A stretch of DNA of 64,000 bases, from NCBI RefSeq assembly GCF_002903165.1, contig NZ_PPSK01000004.1, positions 62,001-126,000 on the forward strand. The letters are read 5' to 3'. The notes under the pieces are model-generated. The model had not been told where the DNA came from and made no database searches. It saw only the letters and a program-made list of their open reading frames with translations. The stretch's first letter is position 1. The number at the start of each line of letters is the position of its first letter. Position numbers and translations under genes: made by a program. Source of the stretch: Halopseudomonas oceani (lineage in GTDB: Bacteria; Pseudomonadota; Gammaproteobacteria; Pseudomonadales; Pseudomonadaceae). This document shows positions 17,388 through 26,478 of the stretch, one piece after another.

Positions 17388-19583
17388 ATGCCAGCTTCAC
17401 GCCAAACGCTATCAATCGCCCTGCTAGGGCTTGCCCTTCCGCTTCAGGCCCAACCGTTCGATGACGAGCTGTTGCTGGGGGATATGAAGCTGCCGACAGT
17501 ACTTAGCGCGACACGTTTGAAGCAGAGCCCAGCAGAGGTTCCGGGCAGTATGACGGTGATCGACCGTCAGCTGATTCGCGCCTCCGGTGCGCGCGACGTG
17601 CCCGAGCTGATGCGCCTGGTTCCAGGCATGATGGTCGGCTACAACGCGGGCAACGTGGTGAACGTCAACTACCATGGCACCAACATCACCGAGGCGCGCC
17701 GCATGCAGGTGCTGGTCGATGGCCGCTCGGTATACCGCCCGGGTCTGGCGACCGTTGACTGGACCGACATTCCTCTGGCCGTTGAAGATATCGAGCGCAT
17801 TGAAGTCTTCCGCGGCCCCAACACTGCGGCCTATGGTGCCAACGCGCTGATGGGGGTCATCAACATCGTCTCCACCCGTCCGGAGTTCAGTCAGGGTAGC
17901 CGCATCAGGATCACCCGGGGCAACCGCGGCGTCAGTGACATCTACGCCAGCCAGGGCTTCAGCTTTGGCAGTTCACAAGCGCGTCTGAGCCTGTTTGGAA
18001 AGCAGGACGACGGGTTTGATCATGATGACGACAACGAGGACTACCGCGATGGCCGCCGGCTCGATGCCTTCAATTTGTTAGGCACCACTGACCTGACCGC
18101 CACCCAGACGGTGACCTGGCAGCTCGGTGCCAAGGAAGGCAGCAAGCAACGGGACAATGACTACTCGGTGATGGCGGAGCCGACCGATACCAGCTACGAG
18201 TTTGACCGGGTGATGGAGCAGCAACAGAACTCGGACTCAGACATCACCGCCCGCGACTATTTCGTCCAGCTCAACTGGAAGAACGACATCAGCCCCAACC
18301 ACCAGATCGAGCTCAAAACCTACGCCCAGCATATGGAACGGTTGAGCCAGATGCTGGCCTGTGATTCACCCATTGTATTTTCGCCCGAGATGCGAGAGTT
18401 GTATCTGCTCGGCAATGTGTACACGCGCCGTATGAACTACATTTTGCGCAACCGCCGCGGTTACTGGGGCGATCGGGCGTTTTACAGTGTCTGGCTGGTC
18501 AACCAGGACGGCCTCGACCCCGCCTACCTGCCGCTGGTGGATAGCATCGTCGCCCAGCACAATGCCATCCGCAATGGACCACCGACCTGCTTTAACCTGA
18601 ACGAAAACCTGCGTGAAACCCGTTACGAAGCCGAGCTCCAGAATACCCTCCAGGTCACCGACGCGCTGCGTACTGTCTTTGGCCTGAACGTGCGCTACGA
18701 TCAGGCCAAATCACAAACCTACTTCGGCGGCAAGGTGGAAAATTCGGTAGGCCAGCTCTTTGGCAATCTGGAATACCGGCTGGGTGAACGCTGGCTGCTG
18801 CACGCCGGCGCCATGGCGGAGCAGGACAGGCTAAGCGGGTTCTCTTTCTCGCCACGTCTGGCGGCGCAGTACTTTATCGCCCCGACCCACAGCCTGCGCG
18901 CCGTCTACTCCGAGGCTGTCCGCTCGCCAGACATGTATGAAAACAATGCCCACTGGACCTATCGCCCAAGCAACCTGACGGGTGCTCCAACCACGGGTAA
19001 TACCTACTACGCACTGGCAGAAGGTCCGGGCAATCTCAAGCAGGAAGAAATGCACTCTTGGGAGCTGGGCTACAACGGCTCGTTCCACAAGCTTGGCCTG
19101 AGCGTCGACATCAAGGCGTTCTACGACGAAATCGACAACATGATCAGCCAGCCGCTGCAAGTCGTGAACTTCGAACCAGATAACAGCAGCTTCGCCCGAT
19201 TCAGCGGCATTGAGGCTCAGACAGACTGGCGGGTCAACGCCAGCGACCGCCTGCGCCTTACCTACTCTTACGTCGACTTTTACGCCAGCAACAGCCTTGA
19301 TCAGCGCCTGACGGCCCGCAACAGTGGCTCCGCAGCTTGGCTGCGCAGCTGGACGGGCGGCATCGAAACCAGTCTCATCTACTATGGTTCAGACCTGCTC
19401 AACGAGCGGCGCTTCGAGCGTCTTGATGGCCGCATTGGCAAACGTTTTGATATCGGCGGCAATACCAGCCTGGAGCTGGCAGCAAACTGGCAATATCGGC
19501 TGGATGATGAACCTTTGACCTGGTCAGAGAATCGCTATGACAGCCCCAGTCAGTTCTATTTTACGGCTGACCTGAGGTTCTGA
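17388..19583 (+). CDS. TonB-dependent outer-membrane receptor
   Basis: The product (731 residues from ATG 17388; an in-frame GTG at 17376 is possible, and neither has a good ribosome site) starts with a signal peptide ending near LPLQAQ. The plug domain follows: MKLPTVLSATRLKQSPAEVPGS, VPELMRLVPGMMVGY and IERIEVFRGPNTAAYGANA. The beta-barrel ends in FYFTADLRF with a terminal Phe, as required for barrel assembly. It resembles the BtuB/colicin I receptor group. The ligand is unknown. Two genes follow on the same strand encoding a periplasmic binding-like protein and a hybrid kinase, so its ligand may be sensed by that kinase. Confidence 0.9.
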   Translation: MPASRQTLSIALLGLALPLQAQPFDDELLLGDMKLPTVLSATRLKQSPAEVPGSMTVIDRQLIRASGARDVPELMRLVPGMMVGYNAGNVVNVNYHGTNITEARRMQVLVDGRSVYRPGLATVDWTDIPLAVEDIERIEVFRGPNTAAYGANALMGVINIVSTRPEFSQGSRIRITRGNRGVSDIYASQGFSFGSSQARLSLFGKQDDGFDHDDDNEDYRDGRRLDAFNLLGTTDLTATQTVTWQLGAKEGSKQRDNDYSVMAEPTDTSYEFDRVMEQQQNSDSDITARDYFVQLNWKNDISPNHQIELKTYAQHMERLSQMLACDSPIVFSPEMRELYLLGNVYTRRMNYILRNRRGYWGDRAFYSVWLVNQDGLDPAYLPLVDSIVAQHNAIRNGPPTCFNLNENLRETRYEAELQNTLQVTDALRTVFGLNVRYDQAKSQTYFGGKVENSVGQLFGNLEYRLGERWLLHAGAMAEQDRLSGFSFSPRLAAQYFIAPTHSLRAVYSEAVRSPDMYENNAHWTYRPSNLTGAPTTGNTYYALAEGPGNLKQEEMHSWELGYNGSFHKLGLSVDIKAFYDEIDNMISQPLQVVNFEPDNSSFARFSGIEAQTDWRVNASDRLRLTYSYVDFYASNSLDQRLTARNSGSAAWLRSWTGGIETSLIYYGSDLLNERRFERLDGRIGKRFDIGGNTSLELAANWQYRLDDEPLTWSENRYDSPSQFYFTADLRF

Positions 19584-19660
19584 GTGAGCGCTCGGAGCGT
19601 ACCCGCATTTCACAGACACGGATTGTCAACATGCCCCTTTGCCGACGCAGGAGCAAGCAC

Positions 19661-20545
19661 GTGAAGCACTGGCTGACAGCACGGCTTCCGGTCGTGCTGC
19701 TCTGCTGGTTGCTGGCCCCCATGGCCAGTGCAGCCCAGTACGCGGTCATTGTCCCGGGCAATTCAGCACTGACCCAGCGGTTCGTTGACACCTTGGGCAC
19801 AGCCCTGCCAAATGCAACCCTGGTGACCCTGTCGCTGGGCGAGGCAATCCCGGTCGGCACCGATGCTGTGATCACTATGGGCCGCAGTAGCCTGGATGAC
19901 AGGTTGAGACGGTCCGACGCCCTGCCAACGCTGGCGACCTACATCACTGGTGAGAGCCTGCAGGACTATCCACAAGCAGGCCGGCGTTTTCACAGCCTGC
20001 TGGCCAACCCTAAGCCCGCTCGCCAGGTTGCCCTTGCCCGGCTACTGGTCCCGGGTGCGCGCCGGATGGGCATACTGATCAGTGCCGGTACCCGTAACCA
20101 GTTGCCCGAATGGCAGTTGGCAGTCGAACGCAGCGCGGCAAAGCTGGTCAGTGTCGACGTAACCCCCGAAGACAACCTCACCCGTCAGTTAGTCGACATC
20201 ATTACCGATAGCGATATATTGCTGGGCACAGACGACTCGCAAATTTACAACGCCGATAACCTCAAGAGCATCCTGCTGACGAGCTATTCGCGCAACAAGG
20301 TCCTAATTGGTCCGAGCGCGCCGTTTATCCAGGCGGGCAGTCTCAGCACAACCTACAGCACCCCCGACGATATGGCCCGCAGCGCGGCTGCACTGTTGAG
20401 CCGGGGTCTGCCGGACAGCGGCACCACCTACCCGCAATATTTTTCCGTCCTGAGTAACGCCCAGGTCGCACGATCCCTAGGCATTCCGCTACCGGATGAG
20501 GCCACCCTCGCCAGCCGTCTGGCCGAGCTGGAGCAAGCGCAATGA
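19661..20545 (+). CDS. Periplasmic binding-like protein linked to the hybrid kinase
   Basis: From the GTG at 19661, which has AGGAGC eight bases upstream, the product is 294 residues with a signal peptide ending near APMASA. The mature part alternates strand and helix like a type 1 periplasmic binding fold: [39 protein letters not shown], and [14 protein letters not shown] before [39 protein letters not shown]. This resembles the ABC substrate-binding family of PF04392 type. No ABC permease or ATPase is nearby. Its stop overlaps the start of the hybrid kinase by four bases (ATGA), so it is more likely a sensory partner of that kinase than a transporter part. An ATG at 19631 is a weaker alternative start. 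Confidence 0.75.
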   Translation: MKHWLTARLPVVLLCWLLAPMASAAQYAVIVPGNSALTQRFVDTLGTALPNATLVTLSLGEAIPVGTDAVITMGRSSLDDRLRRSDALPTLATYITGESLQDYPQAGRRFHSLLANPKPARQVALARLLVPGARRMGILISAGTRNQLPEWQLAVERSAAKLVSVDVTPEDNLTRQLVDIITDSDILLGTDDSQIYNADNLKSILLTSYSRNKVLIGPSAPFIQAGSLSTTYSTPDDMARSAAALLSRGLPDSGTTYPQYFSVLSNAQVARSLGIPLPDEATLASRLAELEQAQ

Positions 20546-22470
20546 GCTTTCTGCAACGTGGAACCATTTACAGTCGCTTGATCCTGATAGCGACATTACC
20601 TGCCCTGCTGATGGGCGTGGTCGGGTTTACCTTCTTCACCACTGCCCGGCTCGACGACGTCAACCGAGAGCTGCAGGTAACCGGCCAGTTGATCGCCGAC
20701 CAGTTGGCACCCGCGGCCGAATACGGGGTCATCAGCGGTAATCTGAGCACCCTGGAAAATCTCGTCAAAGGTGCGCTCAATGTCCCTCACGTGCGTTATG
20801 TACAAGTCTACGACCGGGCGGGCAATCCGCTGCTCCGGCTGGATCGCAGCAACGACGAGAAAGACGAACTGCTAGTATTTATGGCAGACATCATGCGTCA
20901 ACGTATCCCCTTGCAGAGCGACCTGTTCCTGCTCGATGTGCCAACGGCAGCGCAGGATGATGAACAGCGATACCTGGGCCAGGTACACGTTGGCTTAAGC
21001 AATGCGGCCTTCATCGAACGCCAGCAGGGCATTCTGCTGAAGACGCTGGTGCTGGCCGCCCTGGTATTGGTCGCAACGCTGGTGCTGGCTATCCGTCTGG
21101 CCAAAGCGCTGGCCGATCCAATGGAGCGTATGGGCCAGGCCATTTCGCAGTTGCAGCAAGGCCAGCTGGATACTCGGCTCGAGGTCAGGGACGAGCACGA
21201 GATCGGCCATCTGATGCACAACATCAACAGCCTGGCGACGACCCTTGAGCGCGCAGAAAGTCAGCAACAGCGTGCCATGCAGGAGCTGGTTGCAGCCCGA
21301 GAAGGTGCGGAGTCTGCCAACCGCGCCAAGTCGGAGTTTCTTGCCATGATGAGCCATGAGCTGAGAACCCCGATGAACGGTGTGCTAGGCATGCTGCAAC
21401 TGCTGGAAACCACCGAGCTGAATCACGAGCAGAGTGAGTACGTCCATATTGCCGGGGAGTCAACCGACCACCTGCTCAAGGTCATCAATGACATTCTCGA
21501 CTTCTCGCGCATTGAGCGCGGAGCGCTGGAAATAGAGGAAATCCCGTTCAACCTGCCACAACTGATCAGTTCCTCGATCAACGTCTTCGAGCATACCGCC
21601 CAGCAGAAAGGCCTGAAACTGGTCTGCAATCTGACCGGCCGGGAGGTCTGCGAGGAAGTGGTGGGCGACCCGACACGGATTCGCCAGATTCTGGTCAACC
21701 TGGTCGGCAATGCGCTGAAGTTCACCGAGCAGGGGCAGATTGCGGTCAACGCCAGCTGGCAGCTAACCAGTACCGACGAGCTGAGTCTTGAGTGCGAAGT
21801 GTCCGATACCGGTATCGGGATAGCCCCCGACCGACTGGAGAGCATGTTCGACGCATTTCAACAGGCCGACAGCAGCACCTCGCGGCGATTCGGTGGCACC
21901 GGGCTTGGCCTCTCCATCGCCCGCACCTTCGCCCGCAAGATGGGTGGTGACCTTACCGCACGCAGCCATGAGGGCCAGGGCTCCACCTTCGTGTTCAGCA
22001 TTCCGCTGCGGGCAAAAACAGCATCAAACAGCAGCCAGCCGCATGAGCAACCAGTGCAGACGCACGGCGCACCGCAGCCGGTGCTGCTGGTCGAGGACAA
22101 CCCGGTTAACCAGATGGTCATCGAAGGCATGCTCAAACAGGCGGATATCCGCGTGGACATTGCTGCCACTGGCGAGCAGGCCCTGCAACTGCTGTGCGAG
22201 CGCGCAGATCGCTATGCCGCTATTTTGATGGATATTCAGCTACCGGATATGGACGGTCTAGAAGCCTGTCGCCGCTATCATGCGCATTGCAATGAGCAGA
22301 GCTGGACAGCTACGCCCTGTGTCGCACTGACGGCCAGCGCGTTTGATGTTGACCGCCGAGACTGTGAAGCTGCGGGCATGCAGGACTTCCTCAGCAAGCC
22401 CGTAAACCGCCAGGCCCTGCTACATGCTCTCGCTCGCTGGATGCACGCAACGGACCATCAACCAGGCTGA
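20542..22470 (+). CDS. Hybrid sensor histidine kinase (PA1611-like)
   Basis: The 642-residue protein has two membrane helices (about 12-34 and 165-187) enclosing a periplasmic domain of about 130 residues. HAMP (about 187-240), a HisKA domain with His272 in [12 protein letters not shown], and an HATPase domain with N box [19 protein letters not shown] and GGTGLGLSI follow. A receiver domain carries Asp564 in [12 protein letters not shown]. There is no HPt domain. Layout, length and its place between gpsA and fabA match, as I recall, P. aeruginosa PA1611, a hybrid kinase reported to bind RetS and influence the Gac network. It is the third gene of a receptor-binding protein-kinase operon. Confidence 0.9.
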   Translation: MSFLQRGTIYSRLILIATLPALLMGVVGFTFFTTARLDDVNRELQVTGQLIADQLAPAAEYGVISGNLSTLENLVKGALNVPHVRYVQVYDRAGNPLLRLDRSNDEKDELLVFMADIMRQRIPLQSDLFLLDVPTAAQDDEQRYLGQVHVGLSNAAFIERQQGILLKTLVLAALVLVATLVLAIRLAKALADPMERMGQAISQLQQGQLDTRLEVRDEHEIGHLMHNINSLATTLERAESQQQRAMQELVAAREGAESANRAKSEFLAMMSHELRTPMNGVLGMLQLLETTELNHEQSEYVHIAGESTDHLLKVINDILDFSRIERGALEIEEIPFNLPQLISSSINVFEHTAQQKGLKLVCNLTGREVCEEVVGDPTRIRQILVNLVGNALKFTEQGQIAVNASWQLTSTDELSLECEVSDTGIGIAPDRLESMFDAFQQADSSTSRRFGGTGLGLSIARTFARKMGGDLTARSHEGQGSTFVFSIPLRAKTASNSSQPHEQPVQTHGAPQPVLLVEDNPVNQMVIEGMLKQADIRVDIAATGEQALQLLCERADRYAAILMDIQLPDMDGLEACRRYHAHCNEQSWTATPCVALTASAFDVDRRDCEAAGMQDFLSKPVNRQALLHALARWMHATDHQPG

Positions 22471-22618
22471 TCGCTTAACATTTCATCAACAATTAAGCGC
22501 TCTGGAGAGCTGGATTCAACTTGACCAAATGCGGAGACTAGTGCGCTCCGTAAAGGTTGTCTCATGACGACACAGGCAACCTGCTCCCACAACCCTAATA
22601 ATCTCGAGCTTCCAGATC

Positions 22619-24178
22619 ATGTCGACCGTTACCCTTGAATCGCCCTACACAACCCTACCCGCCCTGATTGCCATCCACGGCAAGGAGCGCGCCGAGCACC
22701 CGGCGCTGATCGAAGGCGAGCAACGGATGACTTACCGACAGCTGGATGCCGAGGCCAACCGCGTTGCCGCGGCCCTGCAGCGAGATGGGCTGCTGGCAGG
22801 CGACGCTATTGCAATCTGTGGCAGCAACTCGATCAACTACGCGGTCCTGTTTGTCGGGGCCCTGCGCGCGGGTGTGACGGTTGCCCCGCTGGCGCCGTCG
22901 TCCACACCGGAAAGCCTGCTCGGCATGCTGGCCGACTCCGCCGCCAAACTGTATTTTGCCGACGCCAGCGTACAGAGCGCCATGGCTGGTGTCCGGGATC
23001 GTCTGAGCATGCCATTGATCAGCATGGACAACACCGGCGTCGAGCGGCATTACAACGACTGGCTGGCCGAAGATGGCGCCAAGCCAGCCCCAGTAGACAT
23101 TGCCCCGGAGATGACCTTCAACGTCATCTACTCCTCGGGCACCACCGGCGAACCGAAAGGCATCGTCCAGTCCCATGGCATGCGCTGGTCGCACATTCAG
23201 CGCGGCCTGCCGTTCGGCTACGGACCGGACTGCCGGACCCTGATCTCCACCCCGCTCTATTCCAACACCACCCTGGTCTCCTTCCTGCCGAGCATCGGTC
23301 TGGGCGGCACCGTGGTGCTGATGGCCAAGTTCGATGCCGAGCGCTACCTGAAGCTGGCCGAGCAACACCGCATCACCCACACCATGCTGGTACCGGTGCA
23401 ATATCAGCGCATCATGGCCCGCCCTGACTTCGACAGCTATGACCTGAACAGCTACATCATGAAGTTCAGTACCAGCGCACCCTTCCACGCCGAGCTCAAG
23501 GCCGACATTCTCAAGCGCTGGCCGGGCGGCCTGATCGAGTTCTACGGCATGACCGAGGGCGGTGGCTCCTGCATGCTGGCTGCACATACCTATCCGGACA
23601 AGCTGGCTACCGTAGGCATGCCGCTGGACGGCCACGACATGCGCGTGATCGACGAAGACGGCGTCGAACTGCCACACGGCGAGATCGGCGAGGTAGTCGG
23701 CCACTCCCCCGCCATGATGGCCGGTTACCTGAACAAGCCGGAAAAAACCGCTGAAGCCGAGTGGTACGACAGCACCGGCAAGCGCTTCATTCGCACCGGC
23801 GACGTTGGCCGCTTCGATGAGGAGGGCTTCCTAACCCTGATGGATCGCCGCAAGGACATGATCATCAGCGGCGGCTTCAACATTTACCCGAGTGATCTGG
23901 AAGCCGAGCTGCGCCAACACCCGGACCTGCAAGACGTAACCGTGGTAGGCGTAGCATCCACCAGTTGGGGAGAAACGCCGGTCGCCTATATCGTTCCCTC
24001 TTCTGGTCGCACCGTAGACACAGCGCAGGTACAAGCCTGGTTTAACGATCGCGTCGGCAAGACCCAGCGTCTGACCCGCGTGATCATAGCCGACGAGCTG
24101 CCGCGCAGCGCCATCGGCAAGGTGCTCAAGCGAGAACTGCGCGACCAGTTCCTCGCCGAGCACGGCGTGCTGGACTGA
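22619..24178 (+). CDS. AMP-dependent acyl-CoA ligase (class I adenylate-forming)
   Basis: The 519-residue protein has the adenylation motifs NVIYSSGTTGEPKGIVQSH (about 162-180), IEFYGMTEGGGS, IRTGDVGRFDEEGFLTLMDR and the C-terminal catalytic Lys in RSAIGKVLKRELR. KDMIISGGFNIYPSDLEAEL is characteristic of acyl-CoA synthetases of the FadD13/medium- to long-chain type. It activates a carboxylic acid to its CoA thioester; the acid is unknown. It is flanked by a hybrid kinase and fabA, suggesting a fatty-acid role. A strong perfect hairpin begins ten bases after the stop. Confidence 0.9.
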   Translation: MSTVTLESPYTTLPALIAIHGKERAEHPALIEGEQRMTYRQLDAEANRVAAALQRDGLLAGDAIAICGSNSINYAVLFVGALRAGVTVAPLAPSSTPESLLGMLADSAAKLYFADASVQSAMAGVRDRLSMPLISMDNTGVERHYNDWLAEDGAKPAPVDIAPEMTFNVIYSSGTTGEPKGIVQSHGMRWSHIQRGLPFGYGPDCRTLISTPLYSNTTLVSFLPSIGLGGTVVLMAKFDAERYLKLAEQHRITHTMLVPVQYQRIMARPDFDSYDLNSYIMKFSTSAPFHAELKADILKRWPGGLIEFYGMTEGGGSCMLAAHTYPDKLATVGMPLDGHDMRVIDEDGVELPHGEIGEVVGHSPAMMAGYLNKPEKTAEAEWYDSTGKRFIRTGDVGRFDEEGFLTLMDRRKDMIISGGFNIYPSDLEAELRQHPDLQDVTVVGVASTSWGETPVAYIVPSSGRTVDTAQVQAWFNDRVGKTQRLTRVIIADELPRSAIGKVLKRELRDQFLAEHGVLD

Positions 24179-24188
24179 TCTGCCCCCT

Positions 24189-24241
24189 CCCGCGAAGGCG
24201 AGTCAGGACACAGAAACTTTGTCCTGACTCGCCTTCGCGGG
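24189..24241. terminator. 22-pair perfect hairpin after the acyl-CoA ligase
   Basis: The arms at 24189-24210 and 24220-24241 are exact reverse complements over 22 bases, with a nine-base loop CAGAAACTT. It lies ten bases after the ligase stop and well before fabA. There is no T tract, so it may work as an RNA-stabilising or attenuating structure or a REP-like element as well as a terminator. No second copy was noticed in the window. Confidence 0.6.
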
Positions 24242-24381
24242 TATCCTCAACGCCTCATCGCACGCAAAACGTGGATGTTGTGACTTTCTCGGCAGGCGCT
24301 GAGTCTGAGCTTACGCGAGCAAAAAACGCTCAGCAGCCAACCGAAAGCGCAGTGCAGGCAGGCGTACACAGTGCACAAGCT

Positions 24382-24393
24382 TGACCTAGGTCA
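24382..24393. promoter_or_regulatory. Palindrome TGACCTAGGTCA upstream of fabA
   Basis: A perfect 12-base palindrome lies about 130 bases before the fabA start, preceded by the shorter palindrome GTGCAC. Operators of TetR-type regulators of unsaturated fatty acid synthesis (DesT/FabR) are known upstream of fabAB in pseudomonads. The sequence here does not clearly match a consensus I can recall, so operator function is an inference. The rest of the 24242-24521 intergenic stretch shows no gene. Confidence 0.3.
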
Positions 24394-24521
24394 TGCCAAT
24401 GGCACAGCCAACGCCCTCCAGCTCATCTATCATGACTGGCCGCGCGCCCTTTCGGATGCTTGCTGACACAGAACAAGCCGAATCAATAGTGCCCCGAGGA
24501 TGGGGACGAGCAGGAGCCTCT

Positions 24522-25037
24522 ATGACACAACAGAATGCGTACACCCGGGAAGAGCTGCTCAAATGCAGCCGTGGCGAAATGTTTGGCCCCGGAAACGCAC
24601 AACTTCCCGCCCCCAACATGCTGATGATCGACCGTATTACTCATATCAGCGAGACCGGCGGCAAGTACGGCAAGGGCGAGATCGTTGCCGAGCTGGATAT
24701 CACCCCTGACCTCTGGTTCTTCGGCTGCCATTTCGAAGGTGACCCCGTCATGCCAGGTTGTCTGGGCCTGGACGCCATGTGGCAATTGGTTGGCTTCCAC
24801 TTGGGCTGGCTGGGTTACCAGGGTCGCGGTCGTGCACTCGGCTCCGGCGAGGTCAAGTTCTTCGGTCAGGTTCTGCCGATCGCCAAGAAGGTGACTTACA
24901 CCATCCATATCAAACGCACCATGAACCGCGCCCTGACCCTCGGCATCGCCGATGGCAGCGTGGCTGTCGATGGTCGCGAGATCTACAGCGCTGAAGGTCT
25001 GCGTGTGGGTCTGTTCACTTCTACCGATAGTTTCTGA
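24522..25037 (+). CDS. fabA: 3-hydroxydecanoyl-ACP dehydratase/isomerase
   Basis: The 171-residue enzyme has exactly the E. coli FabA length. Catalytic His70 sits in [14 protein letters not shown] and Asp84 in [12 protein letters not shown]. It dehydrates 3-hydroxydecanoyl-ACP and isomerises trans-2- to cis-3-decenoyl-ACP, the step that begins unsaturated fatty acid synthesis. The ATG at 24522 ([13 protein letters not shown]) follows AGGAGCC. The frame is open upstream but without family similarity. fabB follows after 11 bases, forming the usual fabAB operon. Confidence 0.97.
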   Translation: MTQQNAYTREELLKCSRGEMFGPGNAQLPAPNMLMIDRITHISETGGKYGKGEIVAELDITPDLWFFGCHFEGDPVMPGCLGLDAMWQLVGFHLGWLGYQGRGRALGSGEVKFFGQVLPIAKKVTYTIHIKRTMNRALTLGIADGSVAVDGREIYSAEGLRVGLFTSTDSF

Positions 25038-25048
25038 GGATCATCACT

Positions 25049-26266
25049 ATGCGTCGCGTCGTGATTACCGGCATGGGCATTGTTTCTTGCCTGGGCCAGG
25101 ACCTGGAATCCGTTGCTGCCAGTCTGAAAGCAGGCAAATCCGGCATCCGCTTCAATCCCTCGTACGCCGAAATGGGTCTTCGCAGCCATGTTTCCGGCTC
25201 CGTAGACATCGACCTCGAAGCCGCCATTGATCGTAAGGTCAAGCGCTTCATGGGTGATGCAGCGGCCTACGCTTACCTATCCATGCAACAGGCCATCGCC
25301 GATGCAGGCCTGGCCGAGGATCAGGTCAGCAACGTGCGCACCGGCCTGGTTGCCGGCAGTGGCGGCGCGTCCACCCTGAACCAGATGGAAGCGATCGACA
25401 TTCTGCGTGAGAAAGGTGTCAAGAAGATCGGGCCATACCGCGTGCCGCGCACCATGGGCAGCACCGTGTCCGCCTGTCTGGCGACCCCATTCAAGATCAA
25501 GGGCGTGAACTACTCCATCTCCTCTGCCTGTGCCACCAGCGCGCACTGTATCGGCCACGCTGCCGAACTGATCCAGCTGGGCAAGCAGGACATCGTCTTC
25601 GCTGGCGGTGGTGAAGAGGAACACTGGTCGCAGACCATGCTGTTCGACGCCATGGGCGCCCTCTCTACCCAATACAACGAAACGCCTGAAAAGGCTTCCC
25701 GTGCCTACGATGCCAAGCGTGACGGTTTTGTCATCGCTGGCGGCGGTGGCATGGTCGTGGTTGAAGAGCTGGAGCACGCGCTGGCCCGCGGCGCCAAGAT
25801 CTACGCCGAAGTGGTCGGCTACGGTGCCACCTCCGATGGCTACGACATGGTCGCACCCAGCGGTGAAGGCGCCGTCCGTTGCATGCAACAGGCTCTGGCC
25901 ACCGTCGACGGCACCATCGAGTACCTGAACACCCACGGCACCTCCACTCCGGTAGGTGATGTTGCTGAGCTGAAGGCGATTCGTGAAGTGTTCGGCGACC
26001 AGGCACCGAAGATCAGCTCCACCAAGAGCCTGTCAGGTCACTCGCTGGGCGCTGCTGGCGTACAGGAAGCGATCTACTGCATGCTGATGCTGCGTGACAA
26101 CTTCCTGACCGCCTCGGCTAACATCGAGGAGCTGGACGAAAACGCGGGCGATCTGCCGATTCTGCGTGAGCGTCTGGACCAGGCCGTCGATCTGATCATG
26201 TCCAACAGCTTTGGTTTCGGTGGCACCAACGCCACCCTGATCCTGAAGCGCTGGAACGACGCGTGA
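25049..26266 (+). CDS. fabB: 3-oxoacyl-ACP synthase I
   Basis: The 405-residue condensing enzyme has the Cys-His-His triad of KAS I: Cys161 in [12 protein letters not shown], His296 in [11 protein letters not shown] and His331 in [12 protein letters not shown]. It elongates the cis-3-decenoyl-ACP made by FabA and so commits chains to unsaturated fatty acids. The C-terminal [13 protein letters not shown] is complete. GAGGATC lies before the ATG. A strong intrinsic terminator follows 13 bases after the stop. Confidence 0.97.
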   Translation: MRRVVITGMGIVSCLGQDLESVAASLKAGKSGIRFNPSYAEMGLRSHVSGSVDIDLEAAIDRKVKRFMGDAAAYAYLSMQQAIADAGLAEDQVSNVRTGLVAGSGGASTLNQMEAIDILREKGVKKIGPYRVPRTMGSTVSACLATPFKIKGVNYSISSACATSAHCIGHAAELIQLGKQDIVFAGGGEEEHWSQTMLFDAMGALSTQYNETPEKASRAYDAKRDGFVIAGGGGMVVVEELEHALARGAKIYAEVVGYGATSDGYDMVAPSGEGAVRCMQQALATVDGTIEYLNTHGTSTPVGDVAELKAIREVFGDQAPKISSTKSLSGHSLGAAGVQEAIYCMLMLRDNFLTASANIEELDENAGDLPILRERLDQAVDLIMSNSFGFGGTNATLILKRWNDA

Positions 26267-26279
26267 TCCTGATCCGCTG

Positions 26280-26314
26280 AAAAAAGCCGCAGCGACACGC
26301 TGCGGCTTTTTTTT
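26280..26314 (+). terminator. Intrinsic terminator of fabAB
   Basis: GCCGCAGC (26286-26293) pairs with GCTGCGGC (26299-26306) across a five-base loop, and eight T follow directly. A run of A precedes the stem, so the structure could also act for transcription from the other strand. It sits right after the fabB stop. Confidence 0.93.
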
Positions 26315-26478
26315 GCGCACCACAGAGGCGCGATTTCCTCTACCCTTGCACCATAAACATCCCCCCCTCCGAGCCAACCCCGCCAAATACCTCAGCCTCC
26401 CGGCATCACGAAATGGCGTGCTTATTGCTTCCTTGTAAATGATGGCAGAGTGACACAAACCGCCTGCAAGGAGCCTAT

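Noticed and set aside
22472-22499. Inverted repeat CGCTTAA...TTAAGCG after the hybrid kinase
   Set aside because: The arms are only seven bases with a 14-base loop and no T tract, too weak to call a terminator or operator.
22655-23704. Minus-strand open frame of 349 codons within the acyl-CoA ligase
   Set aside because: It is an antisense shadow; the plus-strand ligase has every adenylation motif in frame.
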